Positions 1 through 5,984 of a stretch of DNA of 10,506 nt are shown one piece after another. A program made the translations under genes and the position numbers. Below the pieces are notes generated by a model. That model was not told the DNA's origin. It did not search any database and saw only the letters and a program-made list of their open reading frames with translations. Position 1 is the first letter of the stretch; each line of letters opens with the position of its first letter. The DNA comes from Nitrospinaceae bacterium (GTDB lineage: Bacteria > Nitrospinota > Nitrospinia > Nitrospinales > VA-1). The DNA is taken from assembly GCA_029937635.1 (NCBI GenBank), contig JAPYPM010000070.1:1-10506 (forward strand). The letters run 5' to 3'.

Positions 1-219
1 TTCGTAGTCCTCCTCCTCAATTTCACGCTTAATATCATCTGCAATGCGTTCCAGACTCGCTTCAACGGCCTTTTCCGTCTGCACTTCAAGCACCAGATGC
101 ATTCCCCCCTGAAGATCTAGGCCGAGTGCAATCTTATCCTTTAGAGGATATGCCAAATAAGCCGATCCCAGAATAGCAAATAGAATCAAAGGAATTTTCC
201 ATTTAAGGTCTGTATACAT
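1..219 (-). CDS. secD: Protein translocase subunit SecD, N-terminal part (cut by window edge)
   Basis: SecD works with SecF and YajC at the SecYEG channel, using the proton gradient to help proteins through the inner membrane. The 73 visible residues hold one membrane segment (about residues 9-24) followed at 33-39 by GLDLQGG, the hallmark at the start of the first periplasmic domain of SecD. After it comes a charged helical stretch (about 48-70) typical of the family. The ATG lies 2 bp past the yajC stop codon with no strong Shine-Dalgarno sequence, so translation is probably coupled to yajC. The rest of the gene lies beyond position 1. Family assignment is secure from the motif and the yajC neighbour. 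Confidence 0.93.
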   Translation of the reverse strand, partial: MYTDLKWKIPLILFAILGSAYLAYPLKDKIALGLDLQGGMHLVLEVQTEKAVEASLERIADDIKREIEEEDYE

Positions 220-221
220 TC

Positions 222-548
222 TTAATTTTTACTCGACTCTCTATTCATTCCAATAGAGGAGCGATTAATTTTAATCCTTACATTATTATCTATTTGCAAA
301 ACCACAATATCGTCTTTTAATTTTTTAACTGTCCCATGAATCCCGCTCAAGGTAACCACGTTATCTCCTTCTTTCAAATCCTCAAGCATCTTTCGAGCAT
401 CTTTCTGTTTCTTCTGTTGTGGCCTGATCAAAATGAAGTAAAAAATCGCAAACATCATGATCATTGGAGGTAAAAGAGAAAGTAGACTCCCTCCCCCCTG
501 GCCCGCTGCTTCTGGTGGTGGTGCCATGGCAAATGCGAGATCCAACAT
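222..548 (-). CDS. yajC: Preprotein translocase subunit YajC
   Basis: Small single-pass inner-membrane protein that associates with SecDF and the Sec translocon. The 108 residues are normal for the family. A Gly/Pro-rich N-terminus is followed by one membrane helix (about residues 22-41), then the characteristic RPQQKKQK stretch (42-49) at the cytoplasmic face. Next comes the conserved GDNVVTLSGIHGTV segment (61-74) of the soluble beta-rich domain. The start codon at 548 has a clear AGGGG Shine-Dalgarno sequence (complement of 556-560) about 7 nt upstream. The gene order yajC-secD is common in bacteria. In many genomes tgt precedes yajC, but here an unknown gene and a repeat-rich gap stand in that place. 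Confidence 0.95.
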   Translation of the reverse strand: MLDLAFAMAPPPEAAGQGGGSLLSLLPPMIMMFAIFYFILIRPQQKKQKDARKMLEDLKEGDNVVTLSGIHGTVKKLKDDIVVLQIDNNVRIKINRSSIGMNRESSKN

Positions 549-602
549 AATTAATCCCCTAATCTAAAATGGTATCTAATGTCACTTAATTAACTATCTT
601 CA

Positions 603-675
603 GTTAGGGAAAAGAACCCTAACGAGACATCTGCCCCCATTACTCAAAAAAAACAAATGGTTATTAGGATGTCTC
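603..675 (-). other. Adjacent inverted repeats upstream of yajC (candidate structured leader)
   Basis: Read on the minus strand, GAGACAT (675-669) pairs with ATGTCTC (630-624). Inside it CCATT (660-656) pairs with AATGG (641-637) around a U-rich loop. Directly next to the outer stem, with no spacer, GTTAGGG (623-617) and CCCTAAC (609-603) form a perfect 7-bp hairpin with a 7-nt loop. All pairings are seen directly. That they form an RNA element in the yajC leader is inference. It is not a standard terminator, because no T-run follows the last hairpin on either strand. It matches no riboswitch class I recognise. Confidence 0.4.
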
Positions 676-709
676 TACTGGCTAAAATGAATCAAATGTA
701 AAGGGTCGC

Positions 710-728
710 TTCTATCAAATTCATAGAA
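710..728. repeat. Short inverted repeat (6-bp stem, 7-nt loop)
   Basis: TTCTAT (710-715) pairs with ATAGAA (723-728). It lies in the gap between the unknown gene at 767-1312 and yajC. No T-run follows on either strand, so a rho-independent terminator is not supported, and the AT-rich stem would be weak. Confidence 0.3.
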
Positions 729-729
729 A

Positions 730-745
730 TTTGTCAATTGATAAA
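730..745. repeat. Imperfect 16-bp palindrome centred on CAATTG
   Basis: The halves TTTGTCAA (730-737) and TTGATAAA (738-745) are inverted copies with one mismatch. A zero-spacer dyad of this kind could be a site for a dimeric DNA-binding protein. It could also arise by chance in AT-rich intergenic DNA. A third small dyad, TTCTA...TAGAA (761-775), overlaps the stop codon of the neighbouring gene. Confidence 0.25.
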
Positions 746-766
746 CAAGAAGTTGATGGATTCTAA

Positions 767-1312
767 TCAATAGAATGGGTCTCTTTTCTTGGAGTTTTCG
801 ACTTCATTTGTTAACTCAGCATATAAAGCCTGAAACTGTTGGGTATTCAGCTTAGGGTCTCTAAGTTTTTCAAGATTTTCGAGGCTAATCAAAATCTCCG
901 ACTGTTCATCCCAAGCCGAAGTCGCGATAGCAACATAATTGGGTGGATTTAATGGACGAAGAATTAAACCGTCAATTTTATCATTATATTTTAATGCAAT
1001 TTCGATCATCAAACGGGCATCTTTAGCACTTACCATGCTGCCAATCGCTATATTGGTGGGCGGGTGACCACCTTTGGGCTTCCAATACTGAATGGTATGC
1101 CTCAAAACTTTGAGTTGCTTAGATTTTAAAAATTTTCGAATCTCCCGGTTATTCTTTTTATGCTTATGTGCCAACCATAGTTCTATCGTGCAAACTGTAG
1201 TTTTATTAGTATCACAATTCGGCTTATAGACTGCAGATTCTACATACGTTGGCAATGAAACCAAAATAAAGCCAAATAGAAATAACAACGTTAAAAAAAC
1301 CATTTTTTTCAT
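767..1312 (-). CDS. Secreted protein of unknown function
   Basis: I do not recognise this 181-residue protein. It starts with a classic Sec signal peptide: a basic MKK start, a hydrophobic core (about residues 5-20) and a likely cleavage near residues 24-27 (VESA). The mature part has two cysteines, C33 and C41, close enough for a small disulfide loop, then a strongly basic stretch (about 50-70). The C-terminal half looks like a compact alpha/beta fold: IAIGSMVSAKDAR (about 89-101), a helix, a YVAIATSAW strand region, and an amphipathic helix near the end. It has no lipobox, membrane anchor or heme motif. AAGGTGAG (complement of 1322-1329) lies 9 nt before the ATG and supports the start. It is probably monocistronic, with 173 bp before it and 218 bp after it. 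Confidence 0.75.
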   Translation of the reverse strand: MKKMVFLTLLFLFGFILVSLPTYVESAVYKPNCDTNKTTVCTIELWLAHKHKKNNREIRKFLKSKQLKVLRHTIQYWKPKGGHPPTNIAIGSMVSAKDARLMIEIALKYNDKIDGLILRPLNPPNYVAIATSAWDEQSEILISLENLEKLRDPKLNTQQFQALYAELTNEVENSKKRDPFY

Positions 1313-1321
1313 ATTTTAATA

Positions 1322-1329
1322 CTCACCTT
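1322..1329 (-). promoter_or_regulatory. Ribosome binding site of the secreted unknown protein
   Basis: On the minus strand AAGGTGAG lies 9 nt upstream of the ATG at 1312. This is one of the few clear Shine-Dalgarno matches in the window, and it supports both the start codon and the reality of the gene. Confidence 0.55.
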
Positions 1330-1485
1330 ATCTAAGGATTAAAAAATTAAATTAAAAATCTAGCATTACCCACAAAATCAATATTAAGTTAAAGCCTAAA
1401 AAATTCTCTTTTTTTCCCTAAAGTCGAGACTATTATTATTTTTCATATAAACAGGAGATAAGCCACACCCACAATCAGTATAGCC

Positions 1486-2049
1486 TCACTCTTTTAAAAT
1501 AGCGATAACCGACTTTTGATCAGCCTGCCCAATCAATACATTAGTGTGGCTTGAAAAAAATTTCTGCAATCGGCTTACATTTATCGCTACCAAACCGAAG
1601 TCATCAATGAGTTTCGCATGGGTAAAGACAACAAGAGGAATAAAAGGTAGTGATAGGTTGAGTTTTTTTTCGAGGGCGTTAACATATTTACGGTTTTCCC
1701 AAAGTGGGTTCAGTATCCTCTCGTCAACACCTATTGCTTTTACCCTCCATTCTCGATCATTTTTTTGTCCAGAAATTTTCCCAAAGTGATAACAGCAAGC
1801 CACAACAAAAACTCCATAAGGAGAAACCACGACGTATGGAATTTGAGACACTCCTCTTTCTAAATGAATTACCACATTACAAAATACTGCGTAATTGCCG
1901 TTCAACTTATCCAGTTCCCTTTGAACTAACTCAACGCCAGGAATGTTCGATTTATCATTAGCGCTTCGCACAAACAAAATAATTAAAGCGAGGAAAATTA
2001 AGAGAGTGGCAAGTATTTTTACCCAATAAATAGAAACAATATCTATCAT
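1486..2049 (-). CDS. Membrane-anchored NERD-like protein lacking nuclease catalytic residues
   Basis: A 187-residue protein with one N-terminal membrane segment (about residues 10-27) and a cytoplasmic region matching the NERD (nuclease-related) domain pattern. That pattern is: G38-x-E40 and a helix, the strand FCNVVI (56-61), SQIPYVVVSPYGVFVV (68-83), a Gly-rich turn with a conserved Trp (W101), then NPLWEN (114-119). In canonical NERD domains the core reads like QIDH...GVFVIETK, supplying the Asp, Glu and Lys of a restriction-endonuclease-like site. Here Asp is P71, Glu is A84 and Lys is C86, so nuclease activity is unlikely. The ATG at 2049 is chosen because it lies 13 bp after the flavoprotein stop; the upstream extension would overlap that gene by about 90 bp. 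Its position as the third gene of the redox operon suggests a link to those subunits, but its function is unknown. Confidence 0.65.
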   Translation of the reverse strand: MIDIVSIYWVKILATLLIFLALIILFVRSANDKSNIPGVELVQRELDKLNGNYAVFCNVVIHLERGVSQIPYVVVSPYGVFVVACCYHFGKISGQKNDREWRVKAIGVDERILNPLWENRKYVNALEKKLNLSLPFIPLVVFTHAKLIDDFGLVAINVSRLQKFFSSHTNVLIGQADQKSVIAILKE

Positions 2050-2062
2050 AGTTGTAACTTTC

Positions 2063-3736
2063 TCACTTTGTAAATGGGTCTGGAGGTTCAAAAGAAAGTT
2101 GATTGGTCGACCTTGAGTTTTTATCTTGCGATCCCATGGTCGCTTTTCTCTCAAATGAAATTTTCATCCCAGTTTGGGTGGGAAAGAGTTGTGGAGATAA
2201 CAATTGTTGTCGGGCTGAGGTGATTTCCAAACTTGCTCTAAACTCTTTCAAACGAGTCAGAGTAACTCGTCGTCTTTCAGGTAAACTATTTTGTGCCGAT
2301 ATTGCAGCCCTTCGTCCGAAAATAATTATGTCTAATAACGAATTTCCCATAAGCCGATTGGTTCCATGCAGTCCTCCTGTTACTTCGCCAGCAGCCCACA
2401 AACCCTTCACTTTGGTACAACCATCCTTATCTATCTCGATACCACCATTTTGATAATGCAACGTAGGATAAATAAGAATAGCTTGTTTCGCTGGGTCTAT
2501 ACTGTAACGCGCAAACCTGTGAACAATTCCCGGAAACTTGCGCTGCAAAAAACCATGGCCGTTTTGTAAATCTATAATAGGAGTGTCTAACCAAACTCCA
2601 ATCCTATTTGTTGGAGTTTGGACTCCTCTTTTTTCTTTAACTTCTTTAATAATGGAAGCTGCCAGAACATCACGAAAAGTCATTTCATCGACAAACCGGC
2701 TTCCTTCTGAATTAACAACTTGTGCCCCCATGGAACGAATTGATTCGGTTACAAGCTGACCAACTAGAGCTTCTGGGTAAACACTTCCTGAGGGATGGTA
2801 CTGATAACTATCAGAATTAATCAACCTACATCCCTGCCGGTAAGCGAGAACTAAACCATCTCCCACTGCTCCAAGATGGTTACTTGTAGGAAAACTATTA
2901 AATCTTAATTGACCGCTTCCACCGGTAGCAATAATTACAGCTCTTGCTGAAACGGTAACAAGTTTTTCCTTATTACGATCCCATAGCACCGCTCCGGTGA
3001 CTTGCCCTTCTCCATCATCAAGAAGCTCTATAGCAGCATAATTCTGCAAGACTGTAGTTCCACTTAATAAAACAGCATCTTTCAAAACGCGCATAATTTC
3101 AAGTCCTGTATAATCTCTACAGGCGAGAACGCGAGGCAAAGAAGTTCCGCCGCCAGGGCGCAACTGAAAGGTACCATCCTTATTTCTATCCAACATACAA
3201 CCCAGCTGACTCAACCAGCTGATCGCACTTGAACCACTTTCACATAATATTCTGAGAAGATCTGGATTATTTTGTCCGTGCCCACCAACATACGCATCAG
3301 AGAAGTGTCTCCGCGGGGAATCATTAATACCCAAGGATGCCTGAATCCCACCTTCGGCCATAACAGTATTGGAATCACCTAGCCGCAACTTGGTTGCAAG
3401 GTGAACTCGAAGCCCAGTTTCTTCCAAAGCAAGAGCCGCTGAGGCCCCAGCCCCACCACCACCAATAATAAGAACATCGGTTTCTATGTCTTCCGATGGC
3501 TCAAAGTCAATCGGGAGTTGACTATCTGCTTCTAAAAGATCTGCTAGTTCATGAGGGAAGTTCCCATCATTTTTATTTGGTCCGATGCATATATTACGGT
3601 GCATTCCCAAATAATCAGGGTGGTACTGATTTAAAATTTTTTTTGCGTCGTCCTCCCCAAGTTTCGGTGGCTTTGAGCATAATCTTGCCTCACGAGAGGT
3701 CTCTAACTTTTCAAGTGAGTGTTTGGCCCAGTCCAT
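2063..3736 (-). CDS. frdA: Fumarate reductase / succinate dehydrogenase-type flavoprotein subunit
   Basis: FAD subunit of the fumarate reductase/succinate dehydrogenase/L-aspartate oxidase family, interconverting succinate and fumarate. Numbered from the ATG at 3736: an unusual N-terminal extension (1-85), then the FAD-binding GGGGAG (92-97). The substrate-site residues are all present: HPSG (H314), TESIRSMG (E331, R334), the histidine before NGGI (H427), and NRLMGNSL (R461). At the place where SdhA and quinol-type FrdA carry the histidine that bonds FAD covalently (SHT), this protein reads SNT (122-124), so FAD should be non-covalent as in aspartate oxidase. The C-terminal domain is short. 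Its ATG overlaps the stop of the iron-sulfur gene by one base (TGATG); a GTG one codon earlier is possible. The iron-sulfur partner argues against NadB. The physiological direction of the reaction cannot be read from sequence. Confidence 0.85.
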   Translation of the reverse strand: MDWAKHSLEKLETSREARLCSKPPKLGEDDAKKILNQYHPDYLGMHRNICIGPNKNDGNFPHELADLLEADSQLPIDFEPSEDIETDVLIIGGGGAGASAALALEETGLRVHLATKLRLGDSNTVMAEGGIQASLGINDSPRRHFSDAYVGGHGQNNPDLLRILCESGSSAISWLSQLGCMLDRNKDGTFQLRPGGGTSLPRVLACRDYTGLEIMRVLKDAVLLSGTTVLQNYAAIELLDDGEGQVTGAVLWDRNKEKLVTVSARAVIIATGGSGQLRFNSFPTSNHLGAVGDGLVLAYRQGCRLINSDSYQYHPSGSVYPEALVGQLVTESIRSMGAQVVNSEGSRFVDEMTFRDVLAASIIKEVKEKRGVQTPTNRIGVWLDTPIIDLQNGHGFLQRKFPGIVHRFARYSIDPAKQAILIYPTLHYQNGGIEIDKDGCTKVKGLWAAGEVTGGLHGTNRLMGNSLLDIIIFGRRAAISAQNSLPERRRVTLTRLKEFRASLEITSARQQLLSPQLFPTQTGMKISFERKATMGSQDKNSRSTNQLSFEPPDPFTK

Positions 3737-4398
3737 CACGGTTGAATTTTTCCACTTTTTCTAAACTGAAGAGCATTGTTCATTCTATCCGTAGAGCTTC
3801 CTTCTAGGAGATACTGCCACTCCAACTCAATTTCGTGAGAGTCCTTATCCTTTTTTTTTCTCTCTTCTTTTTCCGCAGAAGACCCTATTGACCGGCGAAC
3901 CCACATCCCCATCATGTGAGGTTGGACGCCATCTTCACAAACAAATCTACAAAGGCCACAATGAATACAATTCGTAAAATCATCCGCCACCTCATCAAGT
4001 TGGCCTGCTCTCATTCTAAAAACCGAATCCATTACTGGTATCGACATTGGGCAAGCTGAGGTACAGCTACCACATTTGGTACACCTATCCAACTTTGGGT
4101 AAGCTTTGCGAAGTTTTTCTTCATTTGGATTCATTTCAGGTGCTACTGTCAAAGCTGAATCAACAGGACATGGGAAAACTTCCATCCCTTCCTCAACAGG
4201 GCACATACAGGCAAGATCTGTACCCTTCATTTTTCCTTCAGGAGAACGCACCGTTATTGTGCAAGCACCACAAACACCTCCGGCACAACCCGTTTTAATC
4301 AACTCCGCCTTTCCAGCGTTCCACAATGCGTGAATCACGGTTTCACCAACTCTAGCCTGAATTGATTCTCCTGCAACTTTTATTGCTACTGTCTTCAT
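3736..4398 (-). CDS. frdB: Fumarate reductase / succinate dehydrogenase-type iron-sulfur subunit
   Basis: Electron-transfer partner of the flavoprotein. The N-terminal [2Fe-2S] ferredoxin domain has C38, C43, C46 and a fourth ligand at C64 or C66. The C-terminal part has two clusters of four cysteines, C106-x2-C-x2-C-x3-CP and C144-x2-C-x2-C-x3-C. Classical SdhB has the same order of domains, but there the last two motifs bind one [4Fe-4S] and one [3Fe-4S] cluster. Both motifs here are full CxxCxxCxxxC, which fits two [4Fe-4S] clusters as in the TfrB/HdrD-like relatives. It lacks the extra CCG domain of TfrB. The C-terminal tail (about 175-220) is highly charged. The ATG at 4398 is chosen over an in-frame TTG at 4413 because that TTG falls inside the predicted promoter. 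No membrane-anchor gene lies nearby. Confidence 0.85.
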   Translation of the reverse strand: MKTVAIKVAGESIQARVGETVIHALWNAGKAELIKTGCAGGVCGACTITVRSPEGKMKGTDLACMCPVEEGMEVFPCPVDSALTVAPEMNPNEEKLRKAYPKLDRCTKCGSCTSACPMSIPVMDSVFRMRAGQLDEVADDFTNCIHCGLCRFVCEDGVQPHMMGMWVRRSIGSSAEKEERKKKDKDSHEIELEWQYLLEGSSTDRMNNALQFRKSGKIQP

Positions 4399-4405
4399 GA
4401 AAACA

Positions 4406-4434
4406 ATTATCAATCAACTATGAGAAATTATCAA
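4406..4434 (-). promoter_or_regulatory. Sigma70-like promoter of the iron-sulfur/flavoprotein operon
   Basis: On the minus strand TTGATA (4434-4429), a 17-nt spacer and GATAAT (4411-4406) each match the sigma70 consensus at five of six bases. Only 7 nt separate the -10 box from the ATG at 4398, so the predicted transcript would begin at or next to the start codon. There is no room for a Shine-Dalgarno sequence. The transcription start is inferred. Confidence 0.5.
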
Positions 4435-4472
4435 TCCTGATTGCCTCTTTTCCTTGTCCATGCTAGATTAGC

Positions 4473-4500
4473 TTGCGATTAATATTTTTCAAAATTTAAT
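4473..4500 (+). promoter_or_regulatory. Possible promoter of yebC
   Basis: TTGCGA (4473-4478), 16 nt, TTTAAT (4495-4500). The boxes are moderate matches and would give a leader of only about a dozen bases before the ATG at 4519. GGTGA (4511-4515) in that leader is a weak Shine-Dalgarno candidate lying rather close to the start. Confidence 0.3.
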
Positions 4501-4518
4501 ACTTTAGTTTGGTGATTT

Positions 4519-5274
4519 ATGTCTGGACATTCTAAATGGTCGACAATAAAGCATAAAAAAGGTGCGGCCGACGCAAAACGTGGAAAAATTTTCACCAAAG
4601 TAATTAAGGAAATAACTGTTGCCGCGCGAATAGGTGGTGGTGATGTAGACGGAAACCCTAGATTACGGCTAGCTATACAAAAAGGTAAAGAAGTTAATAT
4701 GCCTCAGGAAAATGTGACTCGAGCTATTAAAAAAGGCACTGGAGAGCTAGAGGGCGTTATATACGAAGAAACCTCTTATGAAGGCTATGGTCCTGGAGGT
4801 GTAGCGATTTTTATGGAGGTGATGACTGATAATAAAAATAGAACCGTTGGTGAACTACGAACCTCCCTAAGTAAAAATGGAGGAAATATGGGAGAAAATG
4901 GATGTGTCGCATGGATATTTGAGCAAAAAGGTTTGATTTCTATAAAAACATCCGAAAAAGGCGAGGAAGAACTACTGGAGTTGATTATTGACGCCGGTGG
5001 GGATGACATGCAAATAGTTGAAGACTGTTATGAAATAACAACCTCAGTAGAAAGTTTTGAAACCGTACGTAAGGCAATAGAAGATGCTAATATTAAAACC
5101 CAATCATCAGAACTCACCCGTATTCCGCAAAATACGGTTAATGTTGAAGAAAAAAACTGTAAGTCACTACTTCGATTAATGGACGCACTGGAAGACCACG
5201 ATGACGTCCAAAAGGTCTACTCAAATTTTGACATCACAGATGAGGTGATGGCCGCAGTTGAGCAAAACCTCTAA
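4519..5274 (+). CDS. yebC: YebC/PmpR/TACO1-family protein
   Basis: Full-length 251-residue member of the YebC (DUF28/TACO1) family. It opens with the diagnostic MSGHSKWSTIKHKKGAADAK and continues with the conserved IGGGDVDGNPRLRLAIQKGK region (about 38-57). It also has MPQENVTRAIKKGTGE (61-76), YEGYGPGGVAIF (about 87-98), DNKNRT and the GGNMGENGCVAWIF block. The family was long annotated as transcriptional regulators (PmpR type). Mitochondrial TACO1 and later work on bacterial YebC point to a role on the ribosome, helping translation of difficult sequences such as proline runs. It sits directly upstream of ruvC, an arrangement shared by many bacteria. A T-run (5289-5297) follows the stop, but I see no convincing stem before it. 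Confidence 0.96.
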   Translation: MSGHSKWSTIKHKKGAADAKRGKIFTKVIKEITVAARIGGGDVDGNPRLRLAIQKGKEVNMPQENVTRAIKKGTGELEGVIYEETSYEGYGPGGVAIFMEVMTDNKNRTVGELRTSLSKNGGNMGENGCVAWIFEQKGLISIKTSEKGEEELLELIIDAGGDDMQIVEDCYEITTSVESFETVRKAIEDANIKTQSSELTRIPQNTVNVEEKNCKSLLRLMDALEDHDDVQKVYSNFDITDEVMAAVEQNL

Positions 5275-5417
5275 TTGCCTGCGGATAATTTTTTTTTAAT
5301 CTCTATAAATACAAGGACCTTTTAAGTTGAAAGTAGTTAGCACATTTAAGCATTCAGGCATTTTTTTCTCAACTAGGGAAAAATAACTATAAAAAAATAT
5401 CGAAAATATTTACCTAG

Positions 5418-5445
5418 TCTCTCCTTATCACCTTTTCTAGAGAGA
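5418..5445 (+). other. Inverted repeat covering an SD-like purine run before ruvC
   Basis: TCTCTC (5418-5423) can pair with GAGAGA (5440-5445), hiding the GAGAGG purine run (5442-5447). That run abuts an in-frame ATG at 5448 with no spacer. The 5275-5486 gap otherwise holds AT-rich DNA, an AT-only hairpin (5395-5411) and T-runs, and no gene that I can support. A regulatory role is speculative. Confidence 0.25.
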
Positions 5446-5486
5446 GGATGGACCTGTTTCTAAAAACCCCCAATTTTTTTAAAATT

Positions 5487-5978
5487 ATGAGAGTGATGGG
5501 TATCGACCCCGGAAGCAAATGCACCGGTTGCGGAATTATTGAGGAAATCGATAATGAACTCAAAGTGGTTTATTGGGGAAGTATCAAAACCAAAGCACGC
5601 CAACCCTTTCCCCAGAGACTTAAATTGATATACGACGAGTTGGTCGCGGTCATACAAAACTTTAAGCCTGACGAAGTAGCGGTAGAAGATATGTTTTTTG
5701 CCACTAATGTCAAGTCAGCTTTAAAACTTGGACAAACTAGAGGCGTCGCAATTCTGTCTGCAGTTAATGAAGGTAAACCAGTTGCAGAATACAGTCCGTT
5801 AGAAGTTAAACAGTCTGTAGTTGGTTATGGACGGGCCGAGAAAGAACAAGTACAAAATATGGTCACGATTCTTTTAAAGCTCAAGGAAAAGCCTGAACCA
5901 TTTGACGCGTCCGATGCTCTTGCTGTAGCTATCTGCCACATGCACGCAACCTCAGCAAAGTTAAAATTTAAAGCCTAA
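5487..5978 (+). CDS. ruvC: Holliday junction endodeoxyribonuclease RuvC
   Basis: RuvC cuts Holliday junctions symmetrically, acting with RuvAB to finish recombination and repair. The 163-residue form starting MRVMGIDPG matches the family length and the usual N-terminus. The four acidic metal ligands are present: D7 in GIDPG, E67 in VEDMFF, and D140 and D143 in DASDA. The junction-contacting phenylalanines at 70-71 are also there. The usual TGYG loop reads CTGCG (C12, C15), a small oddity. An in-frame ATG at 5448 would add 13 residues not typical of the family; a purine run touches it with no spacing. Neither start has a well-placed Shine-Dalgarno sequence, so 5487 rests on family alignment. 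The stop lies 6 bp before ruvA. Confidence 0.93.
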   Translation: MRVMGIDPGSKCTGCGIIEEIDNELKVVYWGSIKTKARQPFPQRLKLIYDELVAVIQNFKPDEVAVEDMFFATNVKSALKLGQTRGVAILSAVNEGKPVAEYSPLEVKQSVVGYGRAEKEQVQNMVTILLKLKEKPEPFDASDALAVAICHMHATSAKLKFKA

Positions 5979-5984
5979 AAAAAG

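Noticed and set aside
1313..1485. Gene or structured RNA in the gap before the unknown secreted gene
   Set aside because: Only AT-rich sequence and a 4-bp dyad around 1423-1432; no coding signal or stable stem.
2050..2154. Longer N-terminus for the NERD-like protein starting at 2154
   Set aside because: It would overlap the flavoprotein reading frame by about 90 bp with polar residues and no motif; the ATG at 2049 puts a membrane segment right at the start.
2063..3736. L-aspartate oxidase (NadB) identity for the flavoprotein
   Set aside because: The non-covalent FAD motif resembles NadB, but the overlapping SdhB-like iron-sulfur gene and the N-terminal extension fit a fumarate reductase-type enzyme better.
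4399..4413. Upstream TTG start adding five residues to the iron-sulfur subunit
   Set aside because: The TTG overlaps the predicted -10 region and the ferredoxin domain aligns from the ATG at 4398.
5276..5367. Possible terminator of yebC: TGCCTG (5276-5281) pairing with CAGGCA (5355-5360) before a T-run
   Set aside because: The loop would exceed 70 nt and the stem is only 6 bp; the T-run at 5289 has no stable stem before it either.
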